A stretch of DNA of 23,998 nt from an uncultured Sutterella sp. GTDB lineage: Bacteria; Pseudomonadota; Gammaproteobacteria; Burkholderiales; Burkholderiaceae_F. Every line of letters begins with the position of its first letter. Positions within the stretch are counted from its first letter, which is position 1. This document shows, piece after piece, positions 8,520 to 15,468 of this stretch. The DNA lies in contig CAJKMT010000020.1 of the NCBI GenBank assembly GCA_905201055.1, positions 1-23,998 on the forward strand, in the 5' to 3' direction. The notes beneath the pieces were generated by a model. The model was not told the origin of the DNA. It did no database searches and saw only the letters and a program-made list of their open reading frames with translations. Made by a program: the position numbers and the translations under genes.

Positions 8520-9224
8520 ATGGATAATCAAAAACCGCAGTTAGCGATCGTTGCCCGGGTGGATGCAAAAGCCGCTTGTGATCTCGATCGTGTTGATGCA
8601 ATGCGTTGTCTGTTGACCGGTGACTCTCATAGTGCGAGTGTCCCGGAGGATCGCATTGATGAATTTAAGGCTCTGAGTCAACAGTGTGAGGCTCTCAAAG
8701 CAGAATGTTTTGAAGAAAATCAGGTCTGGCGTTTTTCGCGATTGGTTTCTTTCGGTCAGGCACGTGTCTGGGTGGTATTGGATATCTGCGAGGATCTGAA
8801 TGGATTTGCCAAAAAGGCCGATGAAAAATTCATTATCCGAGATCTGCCTGTTTTTGCATTAGTGCGCAGCGACAGTGAAATCAAACGGGATAAGGTGCAT
8901 GTGGCTGTCCGCGCATTGGGAGCTTGGGATAACGCAATGTGTGCACTGTCTCTCGAAGATGCTGCCAAACTTTTTGATTTGGACTGCGATTTTTACGAAG
9001 ATTCGCCGGTTAGGGTAGTGACCGATGAGCCCTCCCGTTTCTATACGTCGGCTCTCGTTGCTCCGGGAAGTGCGGCGTTTCTGAGTACCTGCGGTGCAGA
9101 GCCTTTGCAGCGCAGTCAGGCTATTGTGAACGTTTTGAAAAAGGCATCTGAAATTTTGATTCGCCGCTGGGACATTGCCGCGGCGGCGGTTGCCGAAGGG
9201 AAAAACAAGAAACCTGTTGTCTGA
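8520..9224 (+). CDS. Protein of unknown function (234 aa)
   Basis: I do not recognise a family. The 234-aa product is predicted soluble: no signal peptide or membrane segment is visible. It has eight cysteines (residues 20, 30, 56, 63, 90, 141, 156 and 191) that form no CxxC pair. An aromatic segment, VWRFSRLVSFGQARVWVV, lies around residues 69-86, followed by alternating beta-like and helical stretches, and the tail is Lys-rich. ATG 8520 is preferred over the TTG at 8445 because AGAGGA lies 5 nt upstream of it. The nitroreductase gene follows after 35 nt on the same strand with its own strong ribosome binding site, so the two are probably co-transcribed and end at the terminator at 9839. A redox-linked role is suggested only by that neighbour. 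Confidence 0.8.
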   Translation: MDNQKPQLAIVARVDAKAACDLDRVDAMRCLLTGDSHSASVPEDRIDEFKALSQQCEALKAECFEENQVWRFSRLVSFGQARVWVVLDICEDLNGFAKKADEKFIIRDLPVFALVRSDSEIKRDKVHVAVRALGAWDNAMCALSLEDAAKLFDLDCDFYEDSPVRVVTDEPSRFYTSALVAPGSAAFLSTCGAEPLQRSQAIVNVLKKASEILIRRWDIAAAAVAEGKNKKPVV

Positions 9225-9259
9225 GAAAGATTTGATTGCATCGGAAAGGAGATTATGAA

Positions 9260-9820
9260 ATGAAAACAATCGAATTGAAAGATCGTCTTGATTTAACGAT
9301 GAGTTTGGGAGAGGCTCTTGCCAAGCGTCGCAGCAATCGTGAGTGTAAAACCGATCAATTGACAGATGATGTGCTCGCGACATTGCTTTGGACGTGCGCC
9401 GGTGTAACCGATGAGGACGGTCGCCGCACGGTTCCTTCTACGTTGGATCTGCGGGCAGTGACCCCCTATGTACTTCGTGAAGACGGTGCATGGCGCTATG
9501 ACGCTCAGAAAAACTGTCTTGAGCAGACGACTGACAAAGATGTGCGTGAGGTTTCCACGGCTTATCAGTTTGACTACGTCAAGACGGCTCCTGTGACGAT
9601 TGTTTTCGTGGCTGATCATGAACGTGCCAAGACCGCTCGTCCGACCGGTGTTTATGTGGATGCGGGGACAATGGGACAAAGCTGCTATTTGGCGGCAACT
9701 GCTATGGGGTTGGCCGGTTGCGTTCGTGCCTCCTTTGATCATGACGCATTGCGTCAGGCCATGAATTTGGCCGAACATCTTGAACCGATCGTGCTCTTTA
9801 CTGTGGGTTACCACAAATAA
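9260..9820 (+). CDS. Small nitroreductase-family flavoprotein
   Basis: This 186-aa protein of the nitroreductase fold (FMN-dependent NAD(P)H oxidoreductases) resembles the compact SagB-like/'nitroreductase family' proteins of gut bacteria. Near the N-terminus it has the FMN-phosphate signature ALAKRRSNRE (residues ~20-29), followed by a short helix and the LLWTCAGVTDEDGRRTVPS segment (~42-60) that lines the flavin pocket. The C-terminal half holds YVDAGTMGQSCYLAATAMGL and the closing VGYHK. Members often act on quinones, nitro compounds or enones; the physiological substrate cannot be read here. ATG 9260 was chosen because AAAGGAGA lies 7 nt upstream; the frame itself is open from a TTG at 9236. 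Confidence 0.87.
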   Translation: MKTIELKDRLDLTMSLGEALAKRRSNRECKTDQLTDDVLATLLWTCAGVTDEDGRRTVPSTLDLRAVTPYVLREDGAWRYDAQKNCLEQTTDKDVREVSTAYQFDYVKTAPVTIVFVADHERAKTARPTGVYVDAGTMGQSCYLAATAMGLAGCVRASFDHDALRQAMNLAEHLEPIVLFTVGYHK

Positions 9821-9838
9821 CACTGGGTTCTCTGTGAC

Positions 9839-9880
9839 AAAAAATACCGAGAGGTTTTGAACCGATCTCGGTATTTTTTT
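9839..9880. terminator. Bidirectional terminator after the nitroreductase and allE
   Basis: AAAAAATACCGAGA (9839-9852) pairs perfectly with TCTCGGTATTTTTT (9866-9879) across a 13-nt loop, with a T-run on either strand. It lies 18 bp after the nitroreductase stop and 40 bp beyond the allE stop on the other strand, so it can end both converging transcripts. Confidence 0.93.
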
Positions 9881-9919
9881 AAGAGATTTGCCCAGAGTTT
9901 CTGTTTCTAAATTCGGAAA

Positions 9920-10693
9920 TCAGACTTCAACATCCCGGTTGCAATCTTTGGAGTAGACATAAGAAAAAGGCGTGGTACCAACTCCGTAGGCAGCCTGAAC
10001 GGAAAAAGCGCCCATCCAAATGAAATCTTCTTTTTTAACCGGGTACCACCGGTCACCGAGAAGGTAGTTTCCCTGACCTTCATAAGTATAGGCACCGTGT
10101 TCCTGAACATGAGTTTCGCACATATTGTGCGAGGCACCGGGATCAAACGAAAGAATGTGCATATTCATGTCAAAGTTTTCAACCGTAGGCAGAAAATCCT
10201 TGATATGCACATTAGCCATACCGTCGTAGTCACGGAACGGAACGTCATTAATATTGCCGAAAACCGCCCATGGCAAAAGTCCCTGCGGGTGTGGAACGTA
10301 GCGTTGTTTGTACAAAAGAATTCGACCGGGCTGATGGTTTGCGTTATTGAACCCGATACCGACGCCGGCTGGGGCATAGGCATAGCCGCCTTGAGTGAGC
10401 TTATGAGTTTCTTTGCCTACGGTGACGTCAAGTTCAACCTCACCGTCTAAAACATAGATGAAGGATTCCTCATGTTCGGCAGTGGCATAAGGATAATCAG
10501 TATGGGCATTTGGTCCCAGCGTGCCGATCAGTTGGGCAAAGCCTGCACCTATTTTAGGAGAGCACAAAATTGTCATCTGCGCATCGACAATACCTGGAAT
10601 CACATTAATGACTCGGCCTTGAGGTGTAATGATTGCGAAATCATGCTTGATGACAGAACGGTTGGATAAAAGATCCTGGGGATAGCCTGGCAT
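9920..10693 (-). CDS. allE: (S)-ureidoglycine aminohydrolase
   Basis: This is a bicupin enzyme of purine/allantoin breakdown. It hydrolyses (S)-ureidoglycine, the allantoate amidohydrolase product, to (S)-ureidoglycolate and ammonia with a bound Mn2+. The 257-aa protein aligns along its whole length with E. coli AllE (YlbA), including DLLSNRSVIKH near the start, FDMNMHILSFDPGASH, the metal-binding segment ETHVQEHGAY and the C-terminal YSKDCNRDVEV. In the second cupin, E193, H195, H199 and Q233 match the plant and E. coli metal ligands. Start: ATG 10693 has AGGAGG at 10700-10705, only 6 nt away, so the in-frame TTG at 10714 is rejected. No other allantoin gene (allB, allC, allD) is in the window, so the pathway, if present, is encoded elsewhere. 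The 5' spacer carries an unusual duplicated motif cluster that may control it. Confidence 0.95.
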   Translation of the reverse strand: MPGYPQDLLSNRSVIKHDFAIITPQGRVINVIPGIVDAQMTILCSPKIGAGFAQLIGTLGPNAHTDYPYATAEHEESFIYVLDGEVELDVTVGKETHKLTQGGYAYAPAGVGIGFNNANHQPGRILLYKQRYVPHPQGLLPWAVFGNINDVPFRDYDGMANVHIKDFLPTVENFDMNMHILSFDPGASHNMCETHVQEHGAYTYEGQGNYLLGDRWYPVKKEDFIWMGAFSVQAAYGVGTTPFSYVYSKDCNRDVEV

Positions 10694-10766
10694 TGGAAAC
10701 CTCCTAATGGACAAAGACTGCCTAACAATGACTATAGACGAAAGTGTTGCCGTTTGGAGTGAGTTA

Positions 10767-10888
10767 AAGCGTTCACGATTCCCGGTTTTTGAACTTCTTT
10801 TGAATATCGTAAAGTTTGAAATTTCTTTTATAAAACAATTGGTTAACGATTTATTTGCTGAAAAATGAATCGTAAAGTTTAAACGCTT
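10767..10888. repeat. ~122-bp repeat, copy A (pair with 11018-11140)
   Basis: Compared by eye with 11018-11140, this unit differs by about 6 substitutions and one 1-bp indel over ~123 bp. Its ends are inverted: AAGCGTT at 10767-10773 and AACGCTT at 10882-10888. Within it, TTNACGATT-type 10-mers alternate in orientation at 10772 (+), 10804 (-), 10843 (+) and 10867 (-). It begins 74 bp upstream of the allE start codon. No coding potential is visible. Confidence 0.9.
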
Positions 10889-11128
10889 TTAATAAATACG
10901 GGTGTGTTTTTCTAAGTCATAAAGCTTGAAAGTATTTTCTAACTTACTGAAAATAAATGAAAAAATTGAAACGGTTCACGAATCACGGTGAATGCTAAAA
11001 GTGTCTCCGTGGTGTACAAGCGTTCACGATTCCCGGTTTTTTGGACTTTTTCTGAAAATCGTAAAGTTTGAAATTTCTTTTAGAAAACAATTGGTTAACG
11101 ATTTATTTGCTGAAAAATGAACCGTAAA
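10772..11128. promoter_or_regulatory. Cluster of nine TTNACGATTY-like motifs upstream of allE
   Basis: Forward copies start at 10772, 10843, 10975 (degenerate), 11023 and 11095. Reverse-strand copies occupy 10804-10813, 10867-10876, 11056-11065 and 11119-11128 (one mismatch). The order +,-,+,- recurs with starts 32-33, 39 and 24 bp apart in both repeat units. A further degenerate copy may lie near 10914. Between the units, TTCAC...GTGAA (10975-10992) forms a small palindrome. Possible readings are an array of transcription factor sites controlling allE, or a nested-hairpin extragenic element. The regulator is unknown. Confidence 0.6.
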
Positions 11129-11140
11129 GTTTAAACGCTT
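11018..11140. repeat. ~122-bp repeat, copy B
   Basis: This is the second unit of the duplicated element. It has the same terminal inverted repeats AAGCGTT (11018-11024) and AACGCTT (11134-11140) and the same internal motif order as copy A. It starts 251 bp after copy A in direct orientation, separated by a degenerate ~130-bp stretch that keeps traces of the same words. It lies between the M20 gene's terminator and allE. Confidence 0.9.
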
Positions 11141-11170
11141 CGCATAAATATGCGAGCGGTTTTAAATAAG

Positions 11171-11205
11171 AAATCCTTCTGCCTTGGAGAGTGACAGAAG
11201 GATTT
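11171..11205 (-). terminator. Terminator of the M20 amidohydrolase gene
   Basis: An 11-bp perfect stem, AAATCCTTCTG (11171-11181) with CAGAAGGATTT (11195-11205), lies 20 bp beyond the stop codon of the minus-strand M20 gene. Read on that strand it is followed by an interrupted T-tract (CTTATTTAAA). Confidence 0.82.
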
Positions 11206-11224
11206 GCAGTGGCGTTAGACTGAT

Positions 11225-12409
11225 TTAGCGCAAGTAGTTTTCAGTGACTCGAGCAAAGACGCTCGCCACTATGGGCAGACAGGCGTCGTTGTAGTCATAG
11301 GAAGAATTGTGCAAAAGACACGGACCGTCACCGTGGCCTGCAGGACGGTGAGAGCCGTCACCGGAGCCCACAAAGAAGAAAGCGCCAGGTGTTGTTTTCA
11401 GGTAATCGGCGAAGTCTTCTGACGGCATCACGGGTTCTTGATCGTGCAGCTGTTGTTCTCCGAACAATTCCCTTACGGCTTCCTGAACGCGGTCCACACA
11501 TTCATGATTATTGACCACCGGCGGATACTGACGGGTGAACGTAAGTTTTGCTTCGGCACCGAAAGCCTGTGCAACATGTCGGCTGATTTGATCGAGTTTT
11601 TGTTCAATCATGTCAGTCACTTTGTCGTCGAAAGTGCGCACCGTCCCTAAAATCGTTGCGTGATCCGGTACCACGTTATAAGTTGTGCCGGCCTCAATTT
11701 TGCAGATACTCAATACTGCCGGATCAATGGGGCGCTTCATGCGGGTGATGATGCCTTGAATAGATTCGCAAATTTGAATGGCGGTAAACACCGGGTCAAT
11801 CGACAGGTTTGGCATGGCACCGTGAGATCCGCGGCCGCTCACGTCAATTTGAAAGACATTGCCGCTTGCCATCATCGCCGTTTTGTTGATGCCGATTTTC
11901 ATTGCCGGTGTTTCAGGCCAATTGTGACATCCAATGTAAAAATCGACCGGGAACTTTTCCATCAAGCCGTCTTCGATCATGTGTTTGGCACCGAAGCCGC
12001 CTTCTTCACCGGGCTGAAAAACAAAAATAACAGTGCCGCTGAATTTTTTGGTTTCAGCCAGGTAACGGGCAGTCAGAAGCAAAGCTGTGATATGACCGTC
12101 GTGCCCGCAAGCATGCATGACCCCCTCATTTTTTGAAGCATAATCAAAACGGTTGGCTTCCGTAATCGGCAAAGCATCAATGTCTGCGCGAAGCGCAATA
12201 CGCTTATCAGACTCACCGTTTTTGAGAACACCGACAACTCCGGTGCCGCCGATACCGGTGTGAACTTCAATGCCCCAGTCTGTCAGATAGCGGGCAATGG
12301 TTTTAGCGGTTTCGTATTCTTTATTGCTCAATTCAGGGTGGGCATGGAATTCATGACGAATTTGGGTGAACTCTTCGGCGAGTTCTTCAATGCGGCTGAT
12401 GCAAGACAT
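11225..12409 (-). CDS. M20D-type amidohydrolase (hippurate / N-acyl-amino acid hydrolase-like)
   Basis: This 394-aa di-metal hydrolase of peptidase family M20, subfamily D, is related to HipO, AbgA and plant auxin-conjugate hydrolases, which cleave N-acyl or N-aroyl amino acids. Metal and catalytic motifs are intact: RADIDALP (74-81), MHACGHDGH (98-106, with C101 and H103), the catalytic pair E135-E136 in QPGEEGG, H162 in CHNWPETP and H367 near the C-terminus. The central lid/dimerisation domain starts near residue 185 with SGRGSHGAMP. ATG 12409 has GAGGA upstream. It is not allantoate amidohydrolase: the GHDGH/HNWP pattern marks M20D. Its nearness to allE therefore does not by itself place it in the allantoin pathway. 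It carries its own terminator, and the upstream HPF gene also ends in one, so it is probably transcribed alone. Confidence 0.9.
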   Translation of the reverse strand: MSCISRIEELAEEFTQIRHEFHAHPELSNKEYETAKTIARYLTDWGIEVHTGIGGTGVVGVLKNGESDKRIALRADIDALPITEANRFDYASKNEGVMHACGHDGHITALLLTARYLAETKKFSGTVIFVFQPGEEGGFGAKHMIEDGLMEKFPVDFYIGCHNWPETPAMKIGINKTAMMASGNVFQIDVSGRGSHGAMPNLSIDPVFTAIQICESIQGIITRMKRPIDPAVLSICKIEAGTTYNVVPDHATILGTVRTFDDKVTDMIEQKLDQISRHVAQAFGAEAKLTFTRQYPPVVNNHECVDRVQEAVRELFGEQQLHDQEPVMPSEDFADYLKTTPGAFFFVGSGDGSHRPAGHGDGPCLLHNSSYDYNDACLPIVASVFARVTENYLR

Positions 12410-12460
12410 TTGAAATCCTCACAATCGAAACTAAACGAGGCGATAAGCGCAAGGAAGAAA

Positions 12461-12487
12461 AAAGGGGATCTCTCAGAAGACCCCCTT
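12461..12487 (-). terminator. Terminator of the HPF/RaiA-like gene
   Basis: On the minus strand AAGGGG pairs with CCCCTT (12462-12467 with 12481-12487, one extra G in the right-hand run) and is followed by TTTTTCTTCC. It sits 18 bp beyond the stop of the minus-strand HPF-like gene and upstream of the M20 start. Confidence 0.85.
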
Positions 12488-12504
12488 AGACTAGTTAATG
12501 AAAA

Positions 12505-12810
12505 TCAATGACCGCGCAGCTTTTCAGCGGCATCTTTAACCGAGCGACGCAATGTGTCAAAGGCTTCGCGGATGGCAAGCATCACATCGGTGTTGGTGCG
12601 GGAGACCACCAGGTCGTTGCCGGAGGCGACGATCGTTACGCGCACTGTGTAGGCGCCCATCGTTTGATGCCCTTCTTGAGTGATGGTGGCGTGGCAAGGT
12701 CCTAAGTTGCGGTCAAATTTGCCCAAATCGTTCAATTCTTTTTGAACCGCTTGTTCCACCGCTTCAGAGCGACTGATTCCATGGAATGTAACTTGTAATG
12801 CTTGTGCCAT
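12505..12810 (-). CDS. HPF/RaiA family ribosome-associated protein, short form
   Basis: This 101-aa protein belongs to the ribosome hibernation/modulation family (formerly sigma-54 modulation protein, S30EA N-domain). Members bind the 30S decoding region and silence or dimerise idle ribosomes in stationary phase. Family features visible are the N-terminal strand LQVTFHGI, a helix with EAVEQAVQKELNDLGKF (residues ~16-32), the central strands and the C-terminal helix MLAIREAFDTLRRSVKDAAEKL (~77-98). It lacks the C-terminal dimerisation domain of the long form, so it corresponds to short HPF or YfiA types. ATG 12810 is preceded by GAGGGA. The symbol is left open because hpf and raiA cannot be separated by eye; a second family member may exist near rpoN elsewhere. 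Confidence 0.9.
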   Translation of the reverse strand: MAQALQVTFHGISRSEAVEQAVQKELNDLGKFDRNLGPCHATITQEGHQTMGAYTVRVTIVASGNDLVVSRTNTDVMLAIREAFDTLRRSVKDAAEKLRGH

Positions 12811-12982
12811 ATATATCCCTCTTTTTGTTTTGTTATTAGAAAGAGTGGGAAGATGGCTTTCTTCCCTTCCTAATTCATAGTGTACTGAAGTTAATTGGGC
12901 GAAAGTGTGCTTTTAAGCAAAAGATCGCGCAAAGTTGCAAGAAAATGTTCAACAGCAGGCATCAATGAAGGTGTCGGTTTTC

Positions 12983-12991
12983 TGCTAATAT
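12983..12991 (+). promoter_or_regulatory. Extended -10 promoter element for the 13064 gene
   Basis: TGCTAATAT has the TGn extension directly before a TAATAT -10 box, about 72 bp upstream of the start codon on the same strand. No good -35 box is present, as is usual for extended -10 promoters. The assignment is by eye only. Confidence 0.45.
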
Positions 12992-13063
12992 CGCGCCCAT
13001 TGTTTAAAAATCATATGCGCAACTGATTGATTAGAAAGCGCGTTTAAATAAAAGGAAAACACA

Positions 13064-13666
13064 ATGCGTAAACCTTGGGAAGAAGCGGGCAGTCACCGTG
13101 ATGATTTCAGCTTTGACGAGCGCCCTCGTCGCTCTGATCGCCGATTCGATGATCGTGACGGATTTAAGCGCCGCTCCGATCGACGTTTTGACCGTCGGGA
13201 TGACGGATTCGGTCGCCGTGAAGATGGTTTTGCCCGTCGCGACCGGCGTCGTGATGACCGAAAAGGCGGATTTTCGAAGCGCCGCGATGATTTCTCGGAC
13301 AATCTTTACGGAGTTCGCTCCGGTCCTCGCGCTCGCGCAGCCATGGCCGGCCGCGGAAACGGTCTTCGTCGTGAAGCAGCTCCGAGCCGCAACGCTTTGA
13401 TTACGTTGGATGCGGATGTCGCTCGAGTGTTCGGAACGAGCGAAGCCGTGAATGCCGCACTTCGCCATTTGATTGCGTTGGTAGGCATCATGGGTGAGGA
13501 CGCTCTTAAGCAGGCCGCTTTTGAGGCACAGAAGAAAGAAGAAACGCCAGACGTTGAAGAAAAAGTGCAAGAAGAGGCACTTGAGCCCGAGATGCCTCAA
13601 ATTCAAAGCACTGACGAAGATGAAGAGTGGTTCGATTTGCCCGTAGAAAACGGTAAGAACGATTAA
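13064..13666 (+). CDS. Arg/Asp-rich low-complexity protein of unknown function
   Basis: A 200-aa protein with three zones. Residues 2-76 are a mixed-charge, low-complexity region with 24 Arg and 17 Asp. It contains repeated units such as RRSDRRFD (22-29 and again 36-43) and RRxDGF (51-56), spaced by GF/GFG. Residues 110-146 form the only plausibly folded part, ITLDADVARVFGTSEAVNAA leading into ALRHLIALVGIM, probably two helices. Residues 155-200 are strongly acidic and probably disordered. The N-terminal composition resembles RNA-binding or condensate-forming tails, but no function can be assigned. AAAGGAAAA upstream of ATG 13064 and the clear frame support translation. The same DNA repeats open long shadow frames on other strands. 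The M61 peptidase follows after 35 bp, possibly in the same transcript. Confidence 0.82.
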   Translation: MRKPWEEAGSHRDDFSFDERPRRSDRRFDDRDGFKRRSDRRFDRRDDGFGRREDGFARRDRRRDDRKGGFSKRRDDFSDNLYGVRSGPRARAAMAGRGNGLRREAAPSRNALITLDADVARVFGTSEAVNAALRHLIALVGIMGEDALKQAAFEAQKKEETPDVEEKVQEEALEPEMPQIQSTDEDEEWFDLPVENGKND

Positions 13667-13701
13667 TTCTTTCGTTACGGGCATTGGCAGAGGAGACGGA
13701 G

Positions 13702-15444
13702 ATGACACTGCGCTATACGATCAAAGCGAATCCTGCGGCGGGGACATATCTTGTTGAATTGGAAGTCAATGCCCGAGATGAACTTCTTTTGAGAATGCCT
13801 GCTTGGCTGCCGGGCAGTTACATGATCCGCGACATGGCAGCTGAAGTTCAGTCGATTGAAATTCTCTGTGGCAGCAAAAAGCAATCGATCCAAAAGATCG
13901 ATAAAAGTACCTGGCGTGCGAAGTTGAACGAGAAACTTCAAAAAGTTCGAATTCGCTACGAAGTTTTTGCTCAAGACCCTTCTGTTCGCCGAGCCTATCT
14001 TGATGACGAAAGAGGATTTATTACTTTTTCGAGTCTTTGTCTTTTGCCGGTAGGCTTTGAAGCAGCTCCTGTCGAAGTCGACATCAGAAAGCCAAAAAAC
14101 AAAGTCAATTGGAAAGTGGCTTCTTCGCTTCAAACATTGGATATTGATAGCGATGGTTTCGGCCTCTACAGCGCAACCGATTACGATGAGTTGATTGATT
14201 CGCCCGTGGAACTTGGCTCTTGGCAGTCTTTGAAATTCAAGGCTTATGGGGTGGAACACCGAATTATTTTAAGCGGAAAAGTCCCGCCTTTTGATAAGAC
14301 TCGTTTGATCAATGATGTTAAGCGCTGCACGGAAACGGTGATTGCCTTTTTTGACCCGAAAACTCATCGGGCGCCATTTGCTTCTTATACATTCTTTTTA
14401 AATTTAACTGAGAGCCTTTATGGTGGGCTGGAACATCGGGCAAGCACTGCACTTGTAGCCTCTTTTTATGACCTTCCGATCAAAGGCGAGCAGCCCTCTT
14501 CAGACTACGGGCGTCTTTTAGAGCTTTTTACCCATGAGTATTTCCACGCCTGGTGGGTTAAACGCGTGAAGCCGTCAGTCTTTATTCCCTATGACCTGAC
14601 TCAGGAAAGCTATACAGGGCTGCTGTGGGTTTTTGAGGGCTTTACGAGTTACTACGATGCGCTGCTTACGGCCAGAAGCGGAGCGACAGATAAAAACGTA
14701 TATCTTAAGTCTTTGCAAAATACGCTTAACCGCCATCTGACTTCAACCGCGGGCAAGCGTCAGTCGCTTGCAGAGTCTTCCTTCGATGCCTGGATTAAGT
14801 ACTACAAGGTTCGCACGAATCGAAGCCGTGCGGTGACAAGCTACTATGATAAGGGTGCCTTGGTCGCGCTGGCTCTTGATGCCTGTATCCGCAAGAAAAC
14901 CGCAGGCAAAAAGAGTCTTGATGATGTGCTCAGATATGCGTGGCAGCAGTTTGTAAATGCCCAGGGTGACTACGCCGGTTTGGACGAAGAGGTGATGTCT
15001 GAGCTCATTTTGGATGCTACCGGAGTGGATTTAACCGATGAGCTTGATCGTTGGGTGTTCGGTTGTGAGGAACCGGACTACGAGAAGCTTCTTAAAACGT
15101 TTGGCATTTCATCTAAAAAGGTCTCTTTAGAGGCGACTCGCAAAGTACTGCAGGCGAAGTTAAGCGGAGCCGACACATTGCTCGTTTCTCAACTTGATGA
15201 AGGCGGTAGTGCAGAAGAGGGCGGCCTTTGTGTGGGCGACGAATTGGTTGCGATTGATGGCATTCGCGTTCGAAAAGCCAATCTTGAAAAACTTTTAAAG
15301 CGCTATGCCGGTCAATCGTCGGTAAAAATTCATGTATTTAGAGCCGGTGTTTTAAAGGAGTGTCAGCTTAAGTTTGGCAGCGCCCAAAAAAGTCAGACGG
15401 AACTCAAATTTTCAAAATCAGACAAAACCCGTTTGTGGCTCTGA
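13702..15444 (+). CDS. M61 family metallopeptidase with C-terminal PDZ domain
   Basis: This 580-aa protein belongs to the M61 (glycyl aminopeptidase) family. It has an N-terminal beta domain with the family's LRMPAWLPGSYMIRD (about 29-44 in this numbering), then the catalytic domain: GGLEHR (about 241-246), the zinc motif HEYFH (278-282) and the third-ligand glutamate in WVFEGF (E312). The C-terminal PDZ domain (about 485-565) contains VGDELVAIDGIRV. There is no signal peptide, so it should be cytosolic. Family enzymes remove N-terminal residues, notably Gly in the Sphingomonas enzyme; substrate preference here is unknown. ATG 13702 is chosen because GAGGAGACGG lies just before it; a TTG at 13684 is also in frame. 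It ends 25 bp from the convergent patatin gene. Confidence 0.92.
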   Translation: MTLRYTIKANPAAGTYLVELEVNARDELLLRMPAWLPGSYMIRDMAAEVQSIEILCGSKKQSIQKIDKSTWRAKLNEKLQKVRIRYEVFAQDPSVRRAYLDDERGFITFSSLCLLPVGFEAAPVEVDIRKPKNKVNWKVASSLQTLDIDSDGFGLYSATDYDELIDSPVELGSWQSLKFKAYGVEHRIILSGKVPPFDKTRLINDVKRCTETVIAFFDPKTHRAPFASYTFFLNLTESLYGGLEHRASTALVASFYDLPIKGEQPSSDYGRLLELFTHEYFHAWWVKRVKPSVFIPYDLTQESYTGLLWVFEGFTSYYDALLTARSGATDKNVYLKSLQNTLNRHLTSTAGKRQSLAESSFDAWIKYYKVRTNRSRAVTSYYDKGALVALALDACIRKKTAGKKSLDDVLRYAWQQFVNAQGDYAGLDEEVMSELILDATGVDLTDELDRWVFGCEEPDYEKLLKTFGISSKKVSLEATRKVLQAKLSGADTLLVSQLDEGGSAEEGGLCVGDELVAIDGIRVRKANLEKLLKRYAGQSSVKIHVFRAGVLKECQLKFGSAQKSQTELKFSKSDKTRLWL

Positions 15445-15458
15445 AAGCTCGCAGCTTT
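15444..15458. terminator. Short hairpin between convergent M61 and patatin genes
   Basis: AAAGCT (15444-15449) and AGCTTT (15453-15458) form a 6-bp stem with a CGC loop, in the 24-bp gap between two converging stop codons. There is no good T-run on either side, so termination would be weak. Confidence 0.3.
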
Positions 15459-15468
15459 GCCAACGGAT

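Noticed and set aside
11225..12409. Reading the M20 gene as allantoate amidohydrolase (allC) because allE is adjacent
   Set aside because: The metal-site motifs GHDGH and HNWP mark subfamily M20D (HipO/AbgA type), and a terminator plus a 530-bp spacer separates it from allE.
13031..13708. Open frames on both strands across the Arg-rich gene
   Set aside because: Low-complexity CGN/GAY repeats keep several frames open. Only the frame at 13064 has a ribosome binding site and a promoter-like element.
13675..14259. Minus-strand open frame opposite the start of the M61 peptidase
   Set aside because: It is the shadow of a well-supported CDS with intact catalytic motifs and has no plausible start context.
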